In this document: one piece after another, positions 1 to 5,850 of the stretch
Position numbering within the stretch: position 1 is the first letter of the stretch
Layout of the letters: each line of letters opens with the position of its first letter
Assembly: GCA_041687295.1 (NCBI GenBank)
Contig: JAWLCG010000130.1
Span: forward strand, 1-11,759
From: JAWLCG01 sp041687295
Lineage (GTDB): Bacteria; Planctomycetota; Phycisphaerae; SM23-33; FEN-1343
DNA: 11,759 nt
Direction of reading: 5' to 3'
Made by a program: the position numbers and the translations under genes
The notes under the pieces: generated by a model
Seen by the model: the letters and a program-made list of their open reading frames with translations, nothing else
Database searches by the model: none
What the model was told of the DNA's origin: nothing

Positions 1-99
1 GGTCAGCGGCGTCTGCTCGATGAAGCGGGCGAGCTCCTTCTGCAGGGCGATGGCCTCGGCGGGCGAGAGGTCCCAGCTATGGCGGATCGTGTCGGGCAT
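1..99 (-). CDS. nfi: Endonuclease V, N-terminal 33 codons (gene runs off the window)
   Basis: The minus strand opens with ATG at 99-97 and stays open to the window edge. The visible peptide begins MPDTIRHSWDLSPAEAIALQ and continues with KELARFIEQTPLT. It resembles the start of endonuclease V proteins, where a H-x-WDL-x-P-x-EAI block is followed by Q-x-EL and, a few residues on, TP, as I recall for the Thermotoga enzyme. The family cleaves DNA one nucleotide 3' of deaminated bases such as inosine (established knowledge). The catalytic DxxF/DG region lies outside the window, so activity cannot be judged. A GGGAG ribosome site about 6 nt before the ATG supports this start. The gene follows ltaE on the same strand after a 99-bp gap containing a REP-like hairpin. 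The short length is the main reason for caution. Confidence 0.68.
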   Translation of the reverse strand, partial: MPDTIRHSWDLSPAEAIALQKELARFIEQTPLT

Positions 100-171
100 G
101 GCGTGCTCCCGGCGCCATTGTAGCCGAGGCGGGGGCGGGGGGTTCTCGATGGGGCCCCTTCCGCCTCGATT

Positions 172-202
172 GCCGGGCCTCGCTTCGCTCGACCCGGCCT
201 AC
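172..202 (-). repeat. REP-like palindrome with GTAG head, after ltaE
   Basis: Arms GCCGGG (172-177) and CCCGGC (193-198) enclose a 15-nt loop that itself contains GAGCGAAGCGAG on the minus strand. On the minus strand the hairpin foot is directly preceded by GTAG (202-199), which overlaps the TAG stop of ltaE (201-199). GTAG next to the hairpin foot is the hallmark of bacterial REP sequences recognised by RAYT transposases (established knowledge). No T-run follows, so it is not a standard intrinsic terminator. Confidence 0.6.
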
Positions 203-1242
203 GGGCCAGTGGCCAGCGACGCCAGGTGGCTCAGGGCGTGCTCGATATCGTCGGCGGAGACGTCGAGGTGGGTGACGGCCCGGAAGGTGCGCTCGGCGGT
301 GGGCAGGATCAGCACGCCGACGGCCTGCGCGCGGGCGCAGAAGTCGGCGGCGGGGCCGGCGGTGTGGACGTAGAGGATGTTCGTCTCAACGCGGGCCAGG
401 TCGATGGCCAGGCCGGGGATTTCGGCGAGGCCCTCGGCGAGTCGGCGGGCGTGGTGGTGGTCGTCGGCGAGGCGGTCGCGGTGGTGCTCCAGGGCGTGCA
501 GGGCGCCGGCGGCGATGATGCCGGCCTGTCGCATGCCGCCGCCGAACTGCTTGCGGAAGCGTCGCGCGCGGGCCATGAGTTCGCTGGAGCCCGCCAGGGC
601 CGAGCCGACCGGGGCGCCGAGGCCCTTGCTGAAGCAGACGCTGACGGTATCGAAGGGCTCGGCCCAGCGGCTCTCGGCGATGCCGGTGGCGACGGCGGCG
701 TTCCAGAGGCGGGCGCCGTCGAGGTGCATCCGCAGGCCGGCCCCGCGGGCGACGCGCTGAACGGCCTGGAGGTGCTCCATGGGCCAGATGCTGCCGCCGC
801 CGCGGTTGTGGGTGTTCTCCAGGACGACGAGCTTCTGCGTGCAGTAGTGCGGGTTGATCTCGCCGGGCGGGTGCAGGGCGGCGGCGAGGGTCTCGGGGGT
901 GAACTGTCCCCGTTCGCCCCCCAGCAGCCGAAGCAGGCAGCCGGACAGGGCGGCCGGCGCCCCGCCCTCGTAGAAGTAGACGTGCGACTGCTCGTGCAGG
1001 AGGATCTCGTCGCCGGCCTCTGTGTGGGTCCGCAGGGCGACCTGGTTGGTCATGGTGCCCGAGGGCATGTAGAGGGCGGCCTGTTTGCCGAGGATCTCGG
1101 CGACGCGGGCCTCGAGGCGGCTGACCGTCGGGTCGTCGCCGAGGACGTCGTCGCCGACGTCGGCGTTGGCCATGGCTCGGCGCATGGCCGGCGTGGGCTT
1201 CGTGACGGTGTCGCTGCGGAGGTCGATGAGGCGCTCGGGCAT
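199..1242 (-). CDS. ltaE: Low-specificity L-threonine aldolase
   Basis: This 347-residue protein has the size and motifs of fold-type I PLP threonine aldolases, which split L-threonine or L-allo-threonine into glycine and acetaldehyde. The N-terminal block IDLRSDTVTKPTPAMRRAM is diagnostic for the family. It is followed by GDDVLGDDPTV, the PSGTMTN phosphate-binding region (60-66) and a conserved histidine in HEQSHVYFYE (His87). HLDGARLWNA around Asp175 and Arg178 contacts the cofactor, and the PLP lysine lies in VCFSKGLGAPVGS at about Lys206. The start is supported by a GGGGA ribosome site a few bases upstream. Only 13 bp separate it from the dapB stop, so the two are probably co-transcribed. 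The substrate stereopreference cannot be read from sequence. Cytoplasmic; glycine supply or threonine turnover is the likely role. Confidence 0.93.
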   Translation of the reverse strand: MPERLIDLRSDTVTKPTPAMRRAMANADVGDDVLGDDPTVSRLEARVAEILGKQAALYMPSGTMTNQVALRTHTEAGDEILLHEQSHVYFYEGGAPAALSGCLLRLLGGERGQFTPETLAAALHPPGEINPHYCTQKLVVLENTHNRGGGSIWPMEHLQAVQRVARGAGLRMHLDGARLWNAAVATGIAESRWAEPFDTVSVCFSKGLGAPVGSALAGSSELMARARRFRKQFGGGMRQAGIIAAGALHALEHHRDRLADDHHHARRLAEGLAEIPGLAIDLARVETNILYVHTAGPAADFCARAQAVGVLILPTAERTFRAVTHLDVSADDIEHALSHLASLATGP

Positions 1243-1255
1243 GGGGCGTCCCCGT

Positions 1256-2032
1256 TTACAGTCCCAGCACGTTCATCATGCTGTACAGGCCGGCCGGGCG
1301 ACCGGCGACCCACCGGGCGGCCCGCAGGGCGCCGCCGACGAAGGTGTCTCGGCTGTGGGCGGAGTGGCTCAGGCTGATCGTCTCGCCGAGGGTGGAGAAG
1401 CTGGCCGTGTGCTCGCCCACGACGTCGCCCATCCGCAGGGCGTGCATGCCGATCTCGCCGGGTTGGCGGGGCGCCTCGCCGCTTCGGCCATGGCGGAGGA
1501 CCTTGTCCATGTCCTTGCCGGTGGCCTCGCAGATAGCCCGGGCGATGCCCAGGGCCGTGCCGCTGGGGGCGTCCTTCTTGAAGCGGTGGTGGGTCTCGCT
1601 GATCTCGATGTCGTAGGCGTCGCCCAGGGCCTTGGCGGCCTCGGCCACGAGCTTGAACAGGACGTTGACGCCGACGCTCATATTGGGCGCGTGGACGATG
1701 GGGATGTCCTTGGCGGCCTGCTGGATCATGCCCAGCTGCGCCCGCGAGTGGCCCGTGGTGCCGATGACCATGGCCGTCTTGCGGTTGAGCGCCTGGGCGA
1801 TGACGGTCTCGGTGCCGGCCGGCAGGGAGAAGTCGATGACGACGTCGGCGTCGGCACTGAGCGTGGCCGTGTAGCGGATGCCGCCGACTTCCTTGCCCAC
1901 GTAGGGGTGGTCGGGGGCCTCCATCATCGCGACGACCTCGAACCGTTCATCCTCGCGGGCCAGTGCCAGGATCCGCTGGCCCATACGCCCGCCGCCGCCG
2001 TTGATCGCGATGCGGGTAGTGGTCTCTGCCAT
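1256..2032 (-). CDS. dapB: 4-hydroxy-tetrahydrodipicolinate reductase
   Basis: This 258-residue protein carries out the NAD(P)H-dependent reduction step of the diaminopimelate/lysine pathway. An N-terminal Rossmann motif GGGGRMGQ (residues 12-19) binds the nucleotide, with GTTG at 91-94. The C-terminal signature ETHHRFKKDAPSGTA (146-160) contains the catalytic His148 and substrate-binding Lys152, equivalent to His159 and Lys163 of the E. coli enzyme as I align them. Length is normal for the family and no residue looks lost. An AAGGAAG ribosome site about 6 nt upstream supports the ATG at 2032. It lies 437 bp downstream of thrC with repeats between, and ends 13 bp before ltaE. The product feeds both lysine and peptidoglycan synthesis. 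Upstream are an octamer array, a TACAAT element and an 18-bp palindrome, any of which might matter for control. Confidence 0.96.
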   Translation of the reverse strand: MAETTTRIAINGGGGRMGQRILALAREDERFEVVAMMEAPDHPYVGKEVGGIRYTATLSADADVVIDFSLPAGTETVIAQALNRKTAMVIGTTGHSRAQLGMIQQAAKDIPIVHAPNMSVGVNVLFKLVAEAAKALGDAYDIEISETHHRFKKDAPSGTALGIARAICEATGKDMDKVLRHGRSGEAPRQPGEIGMHALRMGDVVGEHTASFSTLGETISLSHSAHSRDTFVGGALRAARWVAGRPAGLYSMMNVLGL

Positions 2033-2132
2033 GGTAGTCTTCCTTTCGGTCCGTGCGCCCAGGCCCGAAGGCGGACGCCGGAGGGGTGAATGCGTTACTG
2101 CGTCAGTGGGTTACTGCGTCACTGCGGAGGAC

Positions 2133-2138
2133 ATTGTA
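2133..2138 (-). promoter_or_regulatory. Possible -10 element upstream of dapB (TACAAT)
   Basis: The minus strand reads TACAATGTCC here, inside an imperfect 16-bp inverted repeat (2129-2144, GGACRTTRYAAYGTCC). Copy 2 of the composite element has the same TACAATGTC upstream of thrC. I see no acceptable -35 at 16-18 bp, so this is only a candidate. If used, the dapB leader would be about 95 nt and would contain the octamer array. Confidence 0.28.
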
Positions 2139-2157
2139 ACGTCCTGGGACCGCAGGG

Positions 2158-2175
2158 CCCGAAGGCGCCTTCGGG
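2158..2175. repeat. 18-bp perfect palindrome upstream of dapB
   Basis: CCCGAAGGCGCCTTCGGG is exactly self-complementary. Its left half with flank (GGCCCGAAGGCG) recurs at about 2062-2073, close to the dapB start. It lies 20 bp upstream of the candidate TACAAT element in the dapB direction, a position where an operator could sit. It could equally be part of the repeat landscape. Confidence 0.5.
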
Positions 2176-2307
2176 TGCCTTGGCGCTGTCCATCCACGCC
2201 CACGCAATGCTTTGCGTGGGCTTGTCGGACGGGGCGCCCGGCGGGGGCTCGACGCTGCATCGGCTCTCGCCCGTGTCGATGGCGTCCCCTCGTCGTCGCC
2301 CCGAAGA

Positions 2308-2337
2308 CGTGGCTACGAACACCGTAGCCACGGCACC
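2308..2337 (-). repeat. CGTGGCTACG hairpin repeat, full copy
   Basis: A perfect 10-bp stem (2308-2317 with 2323-2332) encloses a 5-nt loop. On the minus strand it reads CGTGGCTACG, GTGTT, CGTAGCCACG. A 20-nt part, GGTGCCGTGGCTACGGTGTT, recurs exactly on the plus strand at 8167-8186. No T-run follows, so I call it a dispersed palindrome rather than a terminator. Confidence 0.6.
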
Positions 2338-2348
2338 CGGACGCTTTG

Positions 2349-2420
2349 TCTCTCTCTGAATCTCTCGAAACTCTGAACCCTCTGCGCCTCTTCTCTCTGT
2401 GTCCTCTGTGCCTCTGTGGC
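2349..2420 (-). repeat. Degenerate CACAGAGG-type repeat downstream of thrC
   Basis: On the minus strand this stretch is a string of CACAGAGG, CACAGAGGA, CACAGAGAG, GCAGAGGG, TCAGAG and TCAGAGAGAG units spaced about 8-10 nt apart. It is almost pure purine plus C, unlike the surrounding GC-rich sequence. Similar strings are familiar between genes in many unrelated bacterial genomes, where they are often mis-annotated as small proteins containing HRGTEDTE or RHRGHREK. It lies in the 437-bp gap between thrC and dapB. I see no gene there. Confidence 0.6.
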
Positions 2421-2469
2421 CCACGTCTTCGCTGCTTCTTCTCCCCGAAGACCCCGGGCAAGGGCGGGG

Positions 2470-3867
2470 CTATATACGATCCAGGGCGGGGCGCTGGGCC
2501 TGGATGGCGGCGACGATGGCATCGAGGTCGTCGGCGACGGGGATCGGCAGGTTCGCGTAGCGGCGCTCGCCCTCGATCTCCTTGCCCTTGGGGTAGTTAC
2601 CCGTGTGGTAGCCGACGGTGGCGTCGGGGTCCTTGAGGGCATGGCCGGTCAGGATGCAGACGACCCGCGCGGACGGGTCGATCACGCCCTGCTCGACCAG
2701 CAGGCGCGCCCCGGCCACGCTGGCGGCGCTGGCGGGCTCGCAGCCCAGGCCCCATCGGCCGACCTGGGCCTTGGCGTTCATGATCTCGCCATCCGGCACG
2801 GCCCGGACCACGCCGTCGCAGACCTCCAGGGCCCGCAGACACTTGTTGATGTTGACGGGCTTGTTGATCTCGATGGCGCTGGCGATGGTGTGGGCCTTGA
2901 TGCCCTGCGCGTCCTGCCAGTCGTAGTCGTGGCAGATGACCTCGCCGTCGTACCGCCCGCCGTTGTAGCGAAGGCCCTTTTCGTTCACGATGCGATCGAG
3001 CGTATCGGCGCCGGCGGAGTTGATCACGGCCAGGCGCGGGATGCGGTCGATCAGGCCCAGCTCTTTGAGTTCCATGAAGGCCTTGCCGAAGGCCGAGCTG
3101 TTGCCCAGGTTGCCGCCGGGCACGACGATCCAGTCGGGCACCTGCCAGCCGAGGCCCTCCAGGACGCGGTACATGATGGTCTTCTGGCCCTCGAGGCGGA
3201 AGGGGTTGACGCTGTTGACCAGGTAGAGCCGCAGCTGGGCGGAGACCTCCCTGACGCGGGCCATGCAGACGTCGAAGTCGCCGGCGATCTGCAGCGTGCG
3301 GGCGCCGTAGTCGAGGGCCTGGGCGAGCTTGCCGAAGGCGATCTTGCCCGAGCCGACGAAGACGATGGCCTCCATGCCGGCGGCCGCGGCGTAGAGCGCC
3401 AGCGAGGCTGAGGTGTTGCCCGTGCTGGCGCAGGCGACCTTGGTGGCCCCGACCAGGCCGGCGTGGCTGAAGGCGGCCGTCATGCCGTTGTCCTTGAACG
3501 AGCCGGAGGGATTGCAGCCCTCGTACTCCAGGAACAGCCCGCCGCGCTTGACGCCGACGTAGTCAGCCACGCCGTCGCAGCGCTGCAGCAGGGTCTGGCC
3601 CTCGCCCTGGGTGACCTTGTTCGCGTCGGGGCAGAAGTCCAGCAGCTCGCGGAACCGCCAGACGCCCGAGAAGTCCAGCGGCTGATTCCGCGTGGCCCAG
3701 CGGCCGGCGAAGTCGCTCAGCCGGCCCGGCACGGGGACCTTGTCCCAGTCGTAGCGGACGTCGAGCAGGTCGCCGCAGGTGGGGCAGGCGACGAGGGTCT
3801 CGTCGACGCCGAAGGTGGCTTGGCAGCCGAGGTTGATGCATTGCTGATACGCGGGCTTGTCGCTCAT
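2470..3867 (-). CDS. thrC: Threonine synthase
   Basis: This 465-residue PLP enzyme converts O-phospho-L-homoserine to L-threonine and phosphate, the last step of threonine synthesis. The N-terminus carries a zinc-ribbon-like set of cysteines (Cys10, Cys15, Cys28, Cys31), seen in a subset of threonine synthases. The PLP lysine is in CNPSGSFKDNGMTAAF at about Lys125. STGNTSAS (148-155) and the PGGNLGNSSAF loop form the phosphate and cofactor contacts typical of fold-type II enzymes. Length suits a zinc-ribbon form. The ribosome site before the ATG at 3867 is weak (GGACG), but the cysteines begin at residue 10, so this start must be near correct. An octamer array begins 20 bp upstream. With dapB and ltaE downstream, the locus groups aspartate-derived amino-acid metabolism. 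Confidence 0.94.
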   Translation of the reverse strand: MSDKPAYQQCINLGCQATFGVDETLVACPTCGDLLDVRYDWDKVPVPGRLSDFAGRWATRNQPLDFSGVWRFRELLDFCPDANKVTQGEGQTLLQRCDGVADYVGVKRGGLFLEYEGCNPSGSFKDNGMTAAFSHAGLVGATKVACASTGNTSASLALYAAAAGMEAIVFVGSGKIAFGKLAQALDYGARTLQIAGDFDVCMARVREVSAQLRLYLVNSVNPFRLEGQKTIMYRVLEGLGWQVPDWIVVPGGNLGNSSAFGKAFMELKELGLIDRIPRLAVINSAGADTLDRIVNEKGLRYNGGRYDGEVICHDYDWQDAQGIKAHTIASAIEINKPVNINKCLRALEVCDGVVRAVPDGEIMNAKAQVGRWGLGCEPASAASVAGARLLVEQGVIDPSARVVCILTGHALKDPDATVGYHTGNYPKGKEIEGERRYANLPIPVADDLDAIVAAIQAQRPALDRI

Positions 3868-3887
3868 GGGGGGCGTCCGGGGGGAGA

Positions 3888-4066
3888 GTTAATGGGTTAA
3901 TGGGTTAATGGGTTAATGCGTCAATGCGTCAATGCGTCAATGCGTAAGACATTGTACTTGGATGGACCCGGGGACGCCGATCGAGGGGGTCCTTCCACGC
4001 CCACGCAATGCTTTGCGTGGGCTTCTCGTGCGGGGCGCCCGTTGGGGTTCGACGCTCCATGGGTTC
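3888..4066. repeat. Composite intergenic element, copy 2 (octamers + palindrome)
   Basis: Seven tandem octamers occupy 3888-3943: three GTTAATGG, one GTTAATGC and three GTCAATGC. ACATTGTA follows at 3949-3956. The 24-nt palindrome is at 3999-4022 (arms GCCCACGCAA and TTGCGTGGGC, loop TGCT), followed by the conserved flank CTTCTCGTGCGGGGCGCCCG. The octamers face the thrC start, 20 bp away, and the palindrome lies 69 bp past the rhomboid stop. This element fills most of the 224-bp gap. Confidence 0.8.
3951..3956 (-). promoter_or_regulatory. Possible -10 element upstream of thrC (TACAAT)
   Basis: The minus strand reads AAGTACAATGTC. TACAATGTC is shared with the dapB upstream region at the same place relative to the octamers. 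No convincing -35 is visible. If used, transcription would start near 3944 and the whole octamer array would lie in a leader of about 77 nt. Confidence 0.28.
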
Positions 4067-4091
4067 GCCGGCGTTGCGAGGGCGGCGAGGC

Positions 4092-5006
4092 TCACAGCTT
4101 GCGGATCCTCTCGTCTTCCTGGCGCTGGCGGTCGGTGGCGCGTTTGAGGATCCGTTTTTCCGTGCGTGTGAGGGACTGTATCCCTTTCTGGTGGATCTTC
4201 TGAAGGATGTGGTCGATCTGCTCCTCGTCGCTGCGCTGCTGCTCCATCTTGCGTTGCCAGGCGCCTTTTTTGAGCTTCTGCATGGTGCCGGCGAACGGCC
4301 CGGTGCCCCCGCCGCCGGGGCGGTAGTGGCGGACGATGAGGTAGCCGGCGCCGGCGAAGGCCCCGCCGAAGTGGGCCACCTCGCTCCAGAACCGCCCGGC
4401 GATCTCGGCGGGCATGGGCTCGCCGCGGAGCATCGCCCCGAAGCCGCCCAGCAGCGTGAAGACCAGGAACGCGAAGATCAGCACCGCCGCCACGCGGATC
4501 GGCACGGGGAAGAACAGCAGCAGCAGGCGGAAGTGCGGGAAGTAGACCGCCGCCGCCAGGATGATCGCCATCACGCCGCCCGAGGCCCCGCCGATGGGGG
4601 CGTACAGGCTGATCTGGGCCAACGCCCCCACCACCAGGAACGCCAGGCCGGCGGCCGCCCCGCACAGCAGGTAGAACGCTAAAAACCGCCGCGGGCCGAA
4701 CTTGCCCTCCAGCGGCGTGCCGAGGAAGTACAGCCCCAGCATATTGAACAGGATGTGCATGAAGCCCGAGTGGACGAACTGGAAGCTCACGTACCGCCAG
4801 GGCTGCCACCAGTACGCCCGCGCCAGCGCCAGCAGGCCCCACATCGCGCCGGGCCCGGTGAACTGCTGGATCAGGAACACGCCGATGTTGAGCAGTAGCA
4901 GCCACTTGACGACCCGCCCGGGCTTGGGCAGGCCCAGCCCGCCGCCGGTCCGCCACGCGCCGCCGCCGGCGTCGCCGTATGCGTAGGGCCTGTCGCGCCA
5001 GCCCAT
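4092..5006 (-). CDS. Rhomboid family intramembrane serine protease
   Basis: This 304-residue membrane protein has a rhomboid core of about six hydrophobic segments between residues 34 and 226. Diagnostic motifs are FVHSGFMHILFNMLGLYFLG (His79, His84, Asn88), the catalytic serine in IGGASGGVMA (Ser142), and the catalytic histidine in EVAHFGGAFAG (His212) in the last helix. After the core comes a basic, helical tail with DEEQIDHILQKIHQKGIQSL and RTEKRILKRA. A similar C-terminal module is common in bacterial rhomboids, and it should lie in the cytoplasm. The family cuts transmembrane substrates within the bilayer; the substrate here is unknown. The ATG follows the NUDIX TGA with no gap (TGAATG), which points to translational coupling. 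An AAAGGG site lies about 8 nt upstream, inside the NUDIX gene. Confidence 0.92.
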   Translation of the reverse strand: MGWRDRPYAYGDAGGGAWRTGGGLGLPKPGRVVKWLLLLNIGVFLIQQFTGPGAMWGLLALARAYWWQPWRYVSFQFVHSGFMHILFNMLGLYFLGTPLEGKFGPRRFLAFYLLCGAAAGLAFLVVGALAQISLYAPIGGASGGVMAIILAAAVYFPHFRLLLLFFPVPIRVAAVLIFAFLVFTLLGGFGAMLRGEPMPAEIAGRFWSEVAHFGGAFAGAGYLIVRHYRPGGGGTGPFAGTMQKLKKGAWQRKMEQQRSDEEQIDHILQKIHQKGIQSLTRTEKRILKRATDRQRQEDERIRKL

Positions 5007-5528
5007 TCACTCGCCCTTTCGCAGAAAGTACAGCCCCAGCACGGCGATCGTCTTGGCGTCGTGGATCTCCCCGCCCAGCAGCATCTCGCGGACGCGGGCC
5101 TCCCCGAGCACCTCCAGGCGGATCCGCTCGCCCGGGTCGAGCGCCTGGCCCACCTGGCGCAGGCCCGTGGCGCGGAAGGCGAACAGCTGCTCGTTGCAGA
5201 AGCCCGGCGTGGAGTAGAACCGCCCCATCGCCTCGATGGCCTGGGCCTCGTAGCCGGTCTCCTCGCGCAGCTCGCGGCGGGCGCACTCGGAGGGGTCCTC
5301 CGGCGGCTCCAGCGTGCCGGCGGGCAGCTCGAGCAGCTCGCGGCCCACGGTGTAGCGGAGGTTGCGGATCAGCACGATCCGCCCATCGCCCAGCAGCGGC
5401 AGCAGCACCACCGAGCCGGGATGCTTCACCAGCTCGCGCTTCACCACCTGCCCGTCGCCCACCGACACGTCCAGCTCGTGCAGTTCGACCTTTCGGCCTC
5501 GGAAGATTACGCGTTTGGATTCGCTCAT
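5007..5528 (-). CDS. NUDIX hydrolase, ADP-ribose pyrophosphatase-like
   Basis: The 173-residue protein contains a complete Nudix box at about residues 71-93: Gly71, then Glu77, RELREETGY with the metal-binding REUxEE pattern, and a closing Gly-Tyr. LLELPAGTLE just before it and FYSTPGFCNEQLF just after are typical of the ADP-ribose/ADP-sugar pyrophosphatase branch, which splits ADP-ribose to AMP and ribose 5-phosphate. Substrate choice is inferred from family resemblance. I start it at ATG 5528 (MSESKR) rather than the GTG at 5558, because a good promoter (5544-5572) lies between and would place a GTG start upstream of the transcript. The leader would then be only about 10 nt with no clear ribosome site. 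The stop is directly followed by the rhomboid ATG. Confidence 0.9.
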   Translation of the reverse strand: MSESKRVIFRGRKVELHELDVSVGDGQVVKRELVKHPGSVVLLPLLGDGRIVLIRNLRYTVGRELLELPAGTLEPPEDPSECARRELREETGYEAQAIEAMGRFYSTPGFCNEQLFAFRATGLRQVGQALDPGERIRLEVLGEARVREMLLGGEIHDAKTIAVLGLYFLRKGE

Positions 5529-5543
5529 GGAAGTCACAGCCGA

Positions 5544-5572
5544 ATTATAAGCCCCCACGCCGCTGGCTGCAA
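5544..5572 (-). promoter_or_regulatory. Sigma-70-type promoter of the NUDIX-rhomboid operon
   Basis: On the minus strand TTGCAG (5572-5567), a 17-bp spacer and TATAAT (5549-5544) form a near-consensus promoter. The predicted start is near 5537, about 9 nt before the ATG at 5528, so the message would be almost leaderless. This argues for the 5528 start. Confidence 0.65.
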
Positions 5573-5630
5573 TCGCCGGGCCAAAGAGCGGCCCGCCCCC
5601 CGGCCGGCGGCCCGTCGCGATGCGCGCACG

Positions 5631-5654
5631 AAAAAAGACCGTCTTCGGCAGGTC
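5631..5654 (-). terminator. Intrinsic terminator-like hairpin with T6
   Basis: On the minus strand GACC and GGTC (5654-5637) bracket an alternative inner GCCG/CGGT stem and are followed at once by TTTTTT (5636-5631). The stem is modest but the T-run is the only clear one after a hairpin on this strand in the window. It would end the transcript from the promoter at 5822-5850 before the NUDIX promoter. Confidence 0.5.
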
Positions 5655-5815
5655 CGTGGTCGGGGCGGGTGAGCATCCAACCTCTTCCGCGGGCCCGGGC
5701 GCCGATTCCGGCCTTTCTCCGTTCCCTCACATCAGTCAAGGCGAAGGGCAAACGTGCGGTACACCGGCACTTTTGCTCCAGGCCGACCCGGGCTTGAGCG
5801 GCTCGGGCCGACACT
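5631..5815 (-). ncRNA. Candidate non-coding RNA, about 185 nt
   Basis: A near-consensus promoter (5822-5850) predicts a transcript starting at A5815, and a hairpin followed by six Ts ends it at 5631. Between them is no plausible gene, but there is structure. The 5' end (5814-5808) pairs with 5656-5663 to close the molecule (seven pairs, one bulge). 5783-5806 folds as CCGAGCCG with CGGGTCGG, and 5749-5775 forms a hairpin of about 10 pairs capped by TGTA. I looked for hallmarks of 4.5S SRP RNA, RNase P RNA, tmRNA and common riboswitches and did not find them. Size and closed-end shape are compatible with 6S RNA, but I cannot show homology. It could also be a terminated leader upstream of the NUDIX operon. 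Confidence 0.45.
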
Positions 5816-5821
5816 GGCAGG

Positions 5822-5850
5822 ATTATACGCCACCCTCGCGAAATCGTCAA
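5822..5850 (-). promoter_or_regulatory. Near-consensus sigma-70 promoter at the end of the protease gene
   Basis: On the minus strand TTGACG (5850-5845), a 17-bp spacer and TATAAT (5827-5822) match the vegetative consensus at 11 of 12 positions. The -35 directly abuts the protease TGA stop (5853-5851). It points into the gene-free stretch 5559-5821, not at a nearby start codon. Confidence 0.7.

Larger units (their letters stand above)
2086..2263. repeat. Composite intergenic element, copy 1 (octamers + palindrome)
   Basis: Five degenerate tandem octamers (GTGAATGC, GTTACTGC, GTCAGTGG, GTTACTGC, GTCACTGC) run from 2086 to 2125. A 72-nt spacer leads to a 24-nt palindrome at 2198-2221, with arms GCCCACGCAA and TTGCGTGGGC around loop TGCT. 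The flanking CTTGTCGGACGGGGCGCCCG matches the flank of copy 2 (CTTCTCGTGCGGGGCGCCCG). The octamer end faces the dapB start, 53 bp away. Both this copy and copy 2 carry ACATTGTA next to the octamers. Confidence 0.75.

Noticed and set aside
226..1377. A 383-codon plus-strand open frame opposite ltaE and part of dapB
   Set aside because: It covers two clear minus-strand genes and their junction, and is rich in Gly, Val, Ala and Asp without motifs.
2119..2424. Small minus-strand frames containing HRGTEDTERR or RHRGHREK
   Set aside because: These are translations of the CACAGAGG repeat and hairpins; such products are a known annotation artefact.
2416..3411. A 331-codon plus-strand open frame opposite thrC
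   Set aside because: Shadow of thrC; no motif, and biased composition typical of antisense frames.
3888..3943. CRISPR array
   Set aside because: The octamers are contiguous with no spacers, and the units are far too short.
3937..5286. A 449-codon minus-strand frame through the rhomboid and NUDIX genes
   Set aside because: It overlaps both true genes in another frame, is Arg/Pro/Gly-rich and runs into the octamer array.
5556..5558. GTG at 5558 as the NUDIX start
   Set aside because: It lies upstream of the TATAAT box and lacks a ribosome site; the Nudix fold does not need the extra ten residues.
5545..5676. A 43-codon minus-strand frame starting MLTRPDHGPAEDG with an AGAGG upstream
   Set aside because: It reads through the T6 terminator and ends inside the NUDIX TATAAT box, and its composition is not protein-like. 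I favour a non-coding transcript.
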